Shown here piece by piece: positions 57,212-64,000 of a stretch of 64,000 bases of DNA. A program made the position numbers and the translations under genes. Each line of letters opens with the position of its first letter. The first letter of the stretch is position 1. This stretch comes from Achromobacter anxifer (GTDB lineage: Bacteria; Pseudomonadota; Gammaproteobacteria; Burkholderiales; Burkholderiaceae_B): positions 744,001 through 808,000 of the forward strand of contig NZ_CAHLAR010000002.1 in assembly GCF_903652925.1 (NCBI RefSeq), given 5' to 3'. The notes under the pieces were generated by a model. That model saw only the letters and a list, made by a program, of their open reading frames with translations, had not been told where the DNA came from and made no database searches.

Positions 57212-58672
57212 ATGCGTCTCGTACAAAAAGCGCTCACCTTCGACGATGTGTTGCTGGTGCCTGCGTATTCCGAGGTCTTGCCTCGCGACACTTCCCTGGC
57301 TACGCGCCTCACTCGCAACATCACCCTGAACATCCCGCTCGTGTCCGCCGCCATGGACACCGTGACCGAATCGCGCCTGGCCATTGCCATGGCGCAAGAG
57401 GGCGGCATCGGGATCATCCACAAGAATCTGTCCGCTGACGCCCAGGCCCGTGAAGTCGCCCGCGTCAAGCGCCACGAATTCGGCATCGTGATCGATCCGG
57501 TCACCGTCACCCCCCAGATGAAGGTGCGCGACGCCATCGCGTTGCAGCGCCAGCATGGCATCTCGGGCCTGCCGGTGGTCGAAGGGCGCAAGCTGGTCGG
57601 CATCGTGACCAACCGCGACCTGCGCTTCGAAGAAAACCTGGACCAGCCCCTGCGCAACATCATGACGCCGCAGGAACGCCTGGTCACCATGAAGGAAGGC
57701 GCCACGCTGGAAGAGGCGCAGTCCCTGATGCACAAGCACCGCCTGGAGCGCGTGCTGATCGTGAACGACGGCTTTGAACTGCGCGGCCTGGCCACGGTCA
57801 AGGACATCGTCAAGAACACCGAACACCCGATGGCCAGCAAGGACGCCCAGGGCCAGCTGCGCGTGGGCGCTGCGGTCGGCGTGGGCGCCGGCACCGAAGA
57901 GCGCGTGGAAAAGCTGGTTGCGGCTGGCGTCGACGTCCTGATCGTCGACACCGCCCACGGCCATTCCAAGGGCGTGCTGGAAGGCGTGCGCTGGGTCAAG
58001 CAGAACTACCCCAAGGTTGAAGTCATCGGCGGCAACATCGCCACCGCCGCCGCCGCGCGCGCGCTGGTCGAGTACGGCGCCGACGGCGTCAAGGTCGGTA
58101 TCGGCCCCGGTTCGATCTGCACCACCCGCATCGTGGCCGGCGTGGGCGTGCCGCAGATCCATGCCATCTCCGAAGTCGCGAAGGCGCTGGAAGGCACGGG
58201 TGTGCCCCTGATCGCCGACGGCGGCATCCGTTACTCGGGCGACGTCGCCAAGGCCCTGGCGGCCGGCGCTTTCGCCTGCATGATGGGCGGCATGTTCGCC
58301 GGCACGGAAGAAGCTCCCGGCGAAGTCGTGCTGTTCCAGGGCCGTTCGTACAAGTCCTACCGCGGCATGGGCAGCCTGGGCGCCATGACGGATGGCTCCG
58401 CCGACCGTTACTTCCAGGATCCGTCCAACAACGCCGACAAGCTGGTTCCCGAAGGCATCGAAGGCCGCGTCCCCTACAAGGGCAGCGTGCTGGCCATCAT
58501 TTACCAACTGGTTGGCGGCATCCGCGCCTCGATGGGCTACTGCGGCTGCGCCACCATCGACGACATGCGCACCAAGACCGAATTCGTGGAGATCACCTCC
58601 GCGGGCGTGCGCGAGTCCCACGTGCACGACGTACAGATCACCAAGGAAGCGCCCAACTACCGCGCCGACTGA
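57212..58672 (+). CDS. guaB: inosine-5'-monophosphate dehydrogenase
   Basis: The 486-residue enzyme oxidises IMP to XMP with NAD+, the first committed step of GMP synthesis in the cytosol. Landmarks are '[20 protein letters not shown]' at the start, a CBS (Bateman) pair between about 95 and 205, '[16 protein letters not shown]', the catalytic Cys loop '[16 protein letters not shown]', and the flap '[12 protein letters not shown]'-type region ([12 protein letters not shown]). The start at 57212 follows a CGGAG site. It is followed after 118 bases by guaA. The prophage integrated immediately upstream of its promoter and left the gene intact. Confidence 0.97.
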   Translation: MRLVQKALTFDDVLLVPAYSEVLPRDTSLATRLTRNITLNIPLVSAAMDTVTESRLAIAMAQEGGIGIIHKNLSADAQAREVARVKRHEFGIVIDPVTVTPQMKVRDAIALQRQHGISGLPVVEGRKLVGIVTNRDLRFEENLDQPLRNIMTPQERLVTMKEGATLEEAQSLMHKHRLERVLIVNDGFELRGLATVKDIVKNTEHPMASKDAQGQLRVGAAVGVGAGTEERVEKLVAAGVDVLIVDTAHGHSKGVLEGVRWVKQNYPKVEVIGGNIATAAAARALVEYGADGVKVGIGPGSICTTRIVAGVGVPQIHAISEVAKALEGTGVPLIADGGIRYSGDVAKALAAGAFACMMGGMFAGTEEAPGEVVLFQGRSYKSYRGMGSLGAMTDGSADRYFQDPSNNADKLVPEGIEGRVPYKGSVLAIIYQLVGGIRASMGYCGCATIDDMRTKTEFVEITSAGVRESHVHDVQITKEAPNYRAD

Positions 58673-58704
58673 TCCGTACAGTCAACTACAATGTCATGCA
58701 TCGC

Positions 58705-58758
58705 GCACCGGCAAAACCGCAACATGAATCAGCGGTTTTGCCGGTGCGGTTTTATTTA
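58705..58758 (+). terminator. very strong hairpin between guaB and guaA
   Basis: GCACCGGCAAAACCGC (58705-58720) pairs over all 16 bases with 58732-58747 around an 11-nt loop and is followed by GGTTTTATTT. It should terminate much guaB transcription, so guaA must be read through or use its own promoter. Confidence 0.8.
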
Positions 58759-58790
58759 CTGCGGTTTTATTCTTTACCGGTAGAGTCTCC

Positions 58791-60383
58791 ATGCACCAGC
58801 GCATCCTCATTCTCGACTACGGTTCGCAAGTCACCCAGCTGATCGCCCGCCGCGTCCGCGAAGCCGGCGTCTACTCCGAAGTGCACCCTGGCGACGTCGA
58901 CGACGCCTTCGTGCGCGACCAGATGGCGCAAGGCTTGAAGGGCATCATCCTGTCCGGCAGCCACGCTTCCGCCTACGAAGAAGGCTCCATGCGCGTGCCG
59001 CATGCGGTGTTCGAGCTGGGCGTGCCCGTCCTGGGCATCTGCTACGGCATGCAGTCCATGGCGCAGCAACTGGGCGGCGTGGTCAGCTTCTCCGACCATC
59101 GCGAATTCGGCTACGCCGAAGTCCGGGCCCACGGCCACACCAAGCTGCTGGAAGGCCTGGAAGACTTTTCCACTGCCGAAGGCCACGGCATGCTGAAGGT
59201 CTGGATGAGCCACGGCGACAAGGTCACCGAGCTGCCCCCGGGCTTCAAGCTGATGGCTTCCACGCCGTCCTGCCCCATCGCCGGCATGGCCGACGAAGAC
59301 CGCAAGTTCTACGCCGTCCAGTTCCACCCCGAAGTCACGCACACCGTCCAGGGCAAGGCCATGCTGGCCCGCTTCGTGAACGAGATCTGCGGCTGCGAAG
59401 GCGACTGGAACATGCCCGACTACGTGGCCGAAGCCGTTGCCCGCATCCGCGAGCAGGTCGGCGCGGACGAAGTCATCCTGGGCCTGTCCGGCGGCGTGGA
59501 CTCCTCGGTTGCCGCGGCGCTGATCCACAAGGCCATCGGCGACCAGCTCACCTGCGTGTTCGTCGACCACGGCCTCTTGCGCCTGGACGAAGGCAAGCAG
59601 GTCATGCAGACCTTCGCCGAAAACATGGGCGTGAAGATCATCCACGTCGACGCCACCGCCCAGTTCATGGGCAAGCTGGCCGGCGTGGCCGATCCGGAAG
59701 CCAAGCGCAAGATCATTGGCCGCGAATTCGTCGAAGTGTTCCAGGAACAGGCCGGCAAGCAGAAGAGCGCCAAGTGGCTGGCCCAGGGCACGATCTACCC
59801 CGACGTCATCGAATCCGCTGGCGCCAAGACCGGCAAGGCCACCTCCATCAAGTCGCACCACAACGTGGGCGGCCTGCCGGACACGCTGAACCTGCAACTG
59901 CTGGAGCCGCTGCGCGAACTGTTCAAGGACGAAGTCCGCGAGCTCGGCGTGGCCCTGGGCCTGCCGCCGCAGATGGTCTACCGCCACCCGTTCCCCGGCC
60001 CCGGCCTGGGCGTGCGCATCCTGGGCGAAGTCAAGCACGAGTACGCCGAACTGCTGCGCCGCGCTGACGCGATCTTCATCGAAGAGCTGCGCAACACCAA
60101 GGACGAGGCCAGCGGCCTGACCTGGTACGAACTGACCTCGCAAGCCTTCGCCGTGTTCCTGCCGGTCAAGTCGGTGGGCGTGATGGGCGACGGCCGCACC
60201 TACGAATATGTCGTGGCCCTGCGCGCCGTGCAGACGTTCGACTTCATGACCGCCGACTGGGCGCCGCTGCCGCATCCGCTGCTGGCGCGCGTGTCGTCGC
60301 GCATCATCAATGAAGTGCGCGGCATCAATCGTGTGGTGTATGACGTGTCGAGCAAGCCGCCTGCGACCATCGAGTGGGAGTGA
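58791..60383 (+). CDS. guaA: GMP synthase (glutamine-hydrolysing)
   Basis: The 530-residue enzyme converts XMP to GMP using ATP and glutamine. The N-terminal class I glutamine amidotransferase domain has the nucleophile in 'LGICYGMQS' and the His/Glu in '[10 protein letters not shown]'. The ATP-pyrophosphatase domain has the loop '[17 protein letters not shown]'. The C-terminal dimerisation domain ends '[17 protein letters not shown]'. It is full-length and follows guaB across a strong terminator-like hairpin. An intrinsic terminator follows it. Confidence 0.97.
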   Translation: MHQRILILDYGSQVTQLIARRVREAGVYSEVHPGDVDDAFVRDQMAQGLKGIILSGSHASAYEEGSMRVPHAVFELGVPVLGICYGMQSMAQQLGGVVSFSDHREFGYAEVRAHGHTKLLEGLEDFSTAEGHGMLKVWMSHGDKVTELPPGFKLMASTPSCPIAGMADEDRKFYAVQFHPEVTHTVQGKAMLARFVNEICGCEGDWNMPDYVAEAVARIREQVGADEVILGLSGGVDSSVAAALIHKAIGDQLTCVFVDHGLLRLDEGKQVMQTFAENMGVKIIHVDATAQFMGKLAGVADPEAKRKIIGREFVEVFQEQAGKQKSAKWLAQGTIYPDVIESAGAKTGKATSIKSHHNVGGLPDTLNLQLLEPLRELFKDEVRELGVALGLPPQMVYRHPFPGPGLGVRILGEVKHEYAELLRRADAIFIEELRNTKDEASGLTWYELTSQAFAVFLPVKSVGVMGDGRTYEYVVALRAVQTFDFMTADWAPLPHPLLARVSSRIINEVRGINRVVYDVSSKPPATIEWE

Positions 60384-60408
60384 TCCCGCTGTTGTCGTGC
60401 GGTGAATG

Positions 60409-60437
60409 AAAGAGGCGCCTCGGCGCCTCTTTCTTTT
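60409..60437 (+). terminator. intrinsic terminator after guaA
   Basis: AAAGAGGCGC and GCGCCTCTTT pair (60409-60432) and are followed by CTTTTT. The symmetrical A/T ends could also serve the convergent MFS gene at 60464. Confidence 0.85.
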
Positions 60438-60463
60438 TGAGCCGCGAGATGAGAACGCTGCGG

Positions 60464-61717
60464 TCATCCCCTCAATCGCACCAAGAATGCTCCCAACGCC
60501 GTGACCGTCGCCAGCACCGTTACCGCGATCCATCCAAACTGCGCATACAGCAAGGCTGCCAATGCCGATCCGATGGCCATGCCGATGAACATGCCGGTAA
60601 ACAGCACCGCGTTGAGCCGGCTGCGGGCATTGGCATCGATGCCGTAGATGATGGTTTGGTGAGCGATCAGTGCGGCCTGTATGCCCAGGTCGAAGCCGAT
60701 GGCGCTGGCGACCAGCAGCCCTAGCTGCGCGCCGGGTGCCATGAACGGGGCTACTCCCATGACGGCGAAGGACGCGACGACCAGACCTGCGCCTAGACGG
60801 GTGACCAGCGGGGCGCCGTGGCGGTCGGCGATGCGTCCGGCGATGGGAGCGGCCATGGCTCCTGCCGCGCCGGCCAGTCCGAAGGCGCCGGCGGCAGCCG
60901 CGCCCATGTGGAAGGGCTTGTCATGCAGCATGATGGCCAAGGTGGACCAGAAGGCGCTGAAGCCGATCGACAGCAGGCCTTGGGCCCAAGTGGCGCGGCG
61001 CAGCGCAGCGTGTTGCTGCCATAGCGCGGCCAGCGATCGCAGCAGCGCGAAGTAGGGCAATTGCGTGCTGGCCTCGAAGCGCGGGAGCTGGCGCTTTGCG
61101 GCCAGGCCTACGAGCGCGATGCTGGCGGCGGCCACCGCGAACATGGCGCGCCAACCCCAGTTCTCGGCAACGAAGCCGCTGACTACCCGGGACAGCAGGA
61201 TGCCCAGCAGCAAGCCTGTCATCACTGTGCCGACGATTTTGCCGCGGTGCGCGGCTGGCGCCAATGTTGCGGCTGCCGGAACGATGTCCTGCGCCATCGT
61301 TGCGGACACGCCGATGGCCAGGCTGGCGGCCAGCAGTGTCTGCAAAGAGGGCGACAGAGCCGCCAGCAGCAGCGCGGCGAACAGGATGGCGGCCTTGGCC
61401 AGGATGATCCTGCGCCGGTCGTGGCGGTCGCCCAGTGGCGCCAGGAAGAGGATGCCCAGGGCATAGCCCAACTGGGTCAGCGTCGGCAGCAGTCCGACCG
61501 ACTGGGGAGAGGCGCCGATGTCCGGGGCCAGCACTCCCAGCATGGGCTGGCTGTAGTACAGGGACGCGACCGACAGACCGGCGCTGCTGGCCAGCATGAA
61601 GGTCAAGCGCAGCGGCAGCCCTGGGGAGGAGGCCGGATCCTGATCCTTGGCGGCGGTTGTTCGAGTGGAAGGGACGGCAGGCGACGTGCTGGCGGCTGAC
61701 ATGTTGGTGTGTTCCAT
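60464..61717 (-). CDS. MFS transporter, drug-efflux/sugar-exporter type
   Basis: The 417-residue inner-membrane protein has 12 predicted helices. The MFS signature after helix 2 reads 'FLAPLGDRHDRRRIILAKA', and the second-half equivalent is 'IAGRIADRHGAPLV'. 'SVASLYYSQPMLGVLAPDIG' at the start resembles arabinose-efflux-like exporters. ATG at 61717 was chosen because the sequence upstream is non-coding in composition and is the shadow of the DsbA gene. It is 10 bases after the DsbA-family gene, probably the same operon. The substrate is unknown. Confidence 0.88.
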   Translation of the reverse strand: MEHTNMSAASTSPAVPSTRTTAAKDQDPASSPGLPLRLTFMLASSAGLSVASLYYSQPMLGVLAPDIGASPQSVGLLPTLTQLGYALGILFLAPLGDRHDRRRIILAKAAILFAALLLAALSPSLQTLLAASLAIGVSATMAQDIVPAAATLAPAAHRGKIVGTVMTGLLLGILLSRVVSGFVAENWGWRAMFAVAAASIALVGLAAKRQLPRFEASTQLPYFALLRSLAALWQQHAALRRATWAQGLLSIGFSAFWSTLAIMLHDKPFHMGAAAAGAFGLAGAAGAMAAPIAGRIADRHGAPLVTRLGAGLVVASFAVMGVAPFMAPGAQLGLLVASAIGFDLGIQAALIAHQTIIYGIDANARSRLNAVLFTGMFIGMAIGSALAALLYAQFGWIAVTVLATVTALGAFLVRLRG

Positions 61718-61727
61718 GGTTGGGGGC

Positions 61728-62381
61728 TCAGTTGGCGGCCGGCGCGGCGGCCTGTTGGAGGGCTTGCAGGAATACCGCGGGCGGTTGTGCGCCGCTGATG
61801 AGTGAGCCGCCGATGCGCAGGGCGGGCACGGACCGGATGCCGTCGATCCGCGCCTGCCGTTCTCCAGCCGCGACTTCGCGCTCGCCAGCCGCAGTGGCCA
61901 TGACGTCGCGGACCTCTTGCGCGTCAAAGCCGGCCTGGCTTGCAAGCGCGACCAGAACCTCCGCATTGCCGATGTTCCGGCCTTCGCTGAAATAGGCATG
62001 GAACACGGCAGCGAACAGCGCGTCGGTCTTATGCGCATCCCCCTTGCCGGCTGCAAAGGACATCAGCCGATGGGCCAGTCGGGTGTTCGGGGTGATGGCC
62101 ACGCGGTCGTAGCGAAAGTCGATGCCTGCGCGCTTGCCGGCGAGCGCTGCTTCCGCATCCATCGCCTGGGAACGGGCCCAGCTGCCGAACTTGGCGCTGC
62201 GATAGGTCTTGCGGTCCACGCCGTCCTCGGGCATGTCGGGGTTCAGTTCGCAGGGCGCGTACTGGATCGCCACGGGCGTATCCGGCGGCAGTTGGGCGAG
62301 GGCGGTTTTCAGGTGGCTATGGCCGATCCAGCACCACGGGCAGATGAAGTCGTAGGTGATTTGAATGTCGACGGATTTCAT
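61728..62381 (-). CDS. DsbA-family (FrnE-like) oxidoreductase
   Basis: The 217-residue thioredoxin-fold protein has an inserted helical domain. The active site is CPWC at residues 14-17 ('YDFICPWCWIGHSHLKTAL'), the cis-Pro loop is in 'GIRSVPALRIGG', and the helical insert spans about 55-150. There is no signal peptide, so unlike DsbA it acts in the cytoplasm, like FrnE/2-hydroxychromene isomerase relatives. It is co-oriented with the MFS gene and divergent from the LysR at 62487, its probable regulator. Confidence 0.9.
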   Translation of the reverse strand: MKSVDIQITYDFICPWCWIGHSHLKTALAQLPPDTPVAIQYAPCELNPDMPEDGVDRKTYRSAKFGSWARSQAMDAEAALAGKRAGIDFRYDRVAITPNTRLAHRLMSFAAGKGDAHKTDALFAAVFHAYFSEGRNIGNAEVLVALASQAGFDAQEVRDVMATAAGEREVAAGERQARIDGIRSVPALRIGGSLISGAQPPAVFLQALQQAAAPAAN

Positions 62382-62486
62382 GACGCAGGTCCTTGCGTTG
62401 AGGGAATAGCCAGATTAGTCTTTGCGATGAAATCAATGAATTAGTCGATATCGCAATCCAGTATTGCGTTTTTCGCAAAGATAACC

Positions 62487-63401
62487 ATGGATAAACTACA
62501 AGCCTTGCGCGCCTTCCTTGACGTGGCCGAGTCCGGGGGATTCTCCAAAACCGCGCGGCGGCTGGGGGTCGCCACGTCTTCCGTCACGCGCCTGATCGAT
62601 ACCTTGGAGGAGTCTCTCGGTACGGCGCTGTTGACCCGGTCGACGCGCCGGGTAACTCTGACCGACGCGGGAGCGACATACCTTGAGCAGGTATCCAGGG
62701 TCGTGTCGGATCTGGAGGAGGCCGACGGCAGCGTGTCGGACGTCGGGGCTGTCGCGGTCGGGCCCTTGAGGGTTTCCTTGCCGGTGACTTTCGCGCGCCT
62801 CTGCCTGGGACCCCATATATCGGGTTTCCTGCGCGAGAATCCGCGCGTCTCACTGGATCTGGTGCTATCCGATGCGTATGTAGACTTGGTCGCGGAGCGG
62901 ATCGACGTCGCGGTCCGCATCGGCACGCCGGCCTTGCAGCCTCAATTGATCGTGCGCAAGTTGGCCGAGCACCGGCGCTATGTGGTGGCTAGCCACGCGT
63001 ACCTGGAGCGGCGCGGCACGCCTGCGGCGCCAGAAGAGCTGACGCAGCACGATTGTGCGCGATTCGCCTATCAGGCAGGTCCGCAACGCTGGTCGTTCCT
63101 GCGGGGCGATGGCCACATGCAGCATGTGGAGGTGCAGGGGCGTCTGGCCGCCAACAACTCGGACATGGTGCGCGAAGCCGTGCTGGATGGCTTGGGCATT
63201 GCGTTGCTGGCGGAATGGCTGATCGGGGAGGACGTGCGGGCCGGACGGCTGCGGCGGCTTTTCGAGGACTATGAGGTCAATCCGCAAGAGCAGAGCGTGT
63301 GCGTTCATGCGGCGTATCTGCCGAATCGCAGGCACTCCAAAAAGGTCCAGGTCTTTCTGGATTTTCTCCAGATGCACCTTGCGAGGAACACGGCCGGCTG
63401 A
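62487..63401 (+). CDS. LysR-family transcriptional regulator
   Basis: The 304-residue protein has an N-terminal HTH 'MDKLQALRAFLDVAESGGFS', 'RLGVATSSVTRLIDTLEESL', and a complete effector domain of the CrgA/AaeR-like subgroup ('SLDLVLSDAYVDLVAERIDV', 'VRIGTPALQPQLIVRKL'). It is divergent from the DsbA-MFS operon, 106 bases between start codons, and is probably its regulator. Confidence 0.92.
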   Translation: MDKLQALRAFLDVAESGGFSKTARRLGVATSSVTRLIDTLEESLGTALLTRSTRRVTLTDAGATYLEQVSRVVSDLEEADGSVSDVGAVAVGPLRVSLPVTFARLCLGPHISGFLRENPRVSLDLVLSDAYVDLVAERIDVAVRIGTPALQPQLIVRKLAEHRRYVVASHAYLERRGTPAAPEELTQHDCARFAYQAGPQRWSFLRGDGHMQHVEVQGRLAANNSDMVREAVLDGLGIALLAEWLIGEDVRAGRLRRLFEDYEVNPQEQSVCVHAAYLPNRRHSKKVQVFLDFLQMHLARNTAG

Positions 63402-63417
63402 GGGGAAGCGGCGGCGG

Positions 63418-64000
63418 TTATGAACGCAAGCCGCAGATATCGCGCAACTGCGCGATATCCGGTTCCACCCCCAGCCCCGGCGCGTTTCCGAGCAATGCCT
63501 CTCCTTCCACGATCACGCTCAAAGCCGGACTGAGCGCCACACGCAGCGGATTCTCGTTGGCGTCGATTTCAAGCATGCCGCCGGCTTTTCCGCGGGCCGC
63601 GAGAACATGCGCCGAAGCAAGCTGGCCCACGCCCGCGCCCAGGAAATGCGGGCAATAACGCAGTCCCGCTTCATGGATCCGGTCAATGACGGGCAGGCAG
63701 CCGGAAATGCCGCCCCATTTGGCCAGGTCCGGCTGCACCACGCTCAGCGTCCTGCTCTGGATCATCGCCTTGAAGGCATCTGAACCGATGAGGTTCTCTC
63801 CTGCAGCAAGCGGAATCCCCGCTTTTTCCGCCAACTGCGCCCATTCCGAGACGGGACGGTCCGCGCGCAGCGGTTCCTCCAGCCAGCGCGGCGTGAATTC
63901 GCGCAAGCGGCTGGCCATGTTCAGCGCGCCCTCCAGATCCCAGGCCTGATTGGCGTCCAGCATGAGTTCGTTGCCTTCGGGCAGCCAGGCGTGAACCGTC
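63418..64000 (-). CDS. enolase-superfamily dehydratase/racemase, 5' end cut by window
   Basis: The C-terminal part of a mandelate racemase/muconate lactonising-type enzyme has 'MLDANQAWDLEGALN' with the metal Asp and Asn, 'WLEEPLRADRPVSEW' with the metal Glu, 'IPLAAGENLIGSDAFKAM' with a metal Glu, and 'PDLAKWGGISG'. The frame stays open to base 64000, so the N-terminal capping domain and start codon are missing. The enzyme abstracts a proton alpha to a carboxylate. The substrate, probably an acid sugar or mandelate-like acid, cannot be assigned. Confidence 0.88.
   Translation of the reverse strand, partial: TVHAWLPEGNELMLDANQAWDLEGALNMASRLREFTPRWLEEPLRADRPVSEWAQLAEKAGIPLAAGENLIGSDAFKAMIQSRTLSVVQPDLAKWGGISGCLPVIDRIHEAGLRYCPHFLGAGVGQLASAHVLAARGKAGGMLEIDANENPLRVALSPALSVIVEGEALLGNAPGLGVEPDIAQLRDICGLRS

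Noticed and set aside
57145-57212. Integration into a tRNA gene
   Set aside because: No cloverleaf-like sequence flanks either att site; the right flank is the guaB promoter and the left flank is the DUF2239 promoter region.

Overview
The window is GC-rich bacterial chromosome from a beta-proteobacterium. It is most likely an Alcaligenaceae member (Achromobacter/Bordetella type), judging by two tripartite-tricarboxylate (Bug/TctC) receptor genes, several LysR regulators, the guaB-guaA locus and a BPP-1-like prophage. This assignment comes from gene families and composition; no search was run.

Host left arm (1-13528). A truncated LysR gene is followed by small hypothetical genes. Next comes a LysR gene divergent from a catabolic-looking operon (M19-type dipeptidase homologue, Bug receptor, RidA-like protein). 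An OmpA-family pair follows, then a second LysR/Bug unit with a 2-hydroxyacid dehydrogenase. The arm ends with a DCC-family thiol oxidoreductase, a GlxA-type AraC regulator divergent from a LysE exporter, and a DUF2239 gene whose promoter carries three copies of a 13-bp repeat. The 295 bases from 1174 to 1468 and the 229 bases from 23903 to 24131 hold nothing I can support.

Prophage (13529-57162, about 43.6 kb). It is bounded by an exact 18-bp direct repeat, and its integrase gene lies just inside the left end. Its architecture is that of a temperate podovirus of the BPP-1/Bcep22 kind. A leftward early operon (15.0-27.5 kb) carries DNA metabolism genes: SNF2 helicase, VRR-NUC nuclease, family A polymerase, HNH endonuclease, ssDNA-binding protein and a DUF2800 nuclease. 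A repressor/Cro switch lies at 27.6-28.5 kb. A rightward unit starts with a primase-helicase and an iteron-like repeat cluster. Late genes follow: terminase, connector, scaffold, capsid, cement protein, tail tube, ejected proteins, tailspike and a holin/endolysin/Rz/Rz1 cassette. The right end has an acyltransferase gene for probable lysogenic conversion.

The most interesting elements are these: a 2200-residue ejected 'polyvalent' protein combining a PBECR-type nuclease, an ADP-ribosyltransferase and a zincin protease; an 11-bp motif (GGGTGCGCATA) repeated four times, each 42-73 nt upstream of a late-gene start; TTTGCTAA-type operator motifs at four early-region loci; a perfect 27-bp coding tandem array; and a candidate replication origin. 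No diversity-generating retroelement is present, although the structural genes resemble those of the phage in which such elements were discovered.

Host right arm (57163-64000). guaB, whose promoter sits directly beside attR, is followed by a strong hairpin and guaA (GMP synthesis). Then come an MFS exporter, a DsbA-family oxidoreductase, a divergent LysR and a truncated enolase-superfamily gene that runs off the window.
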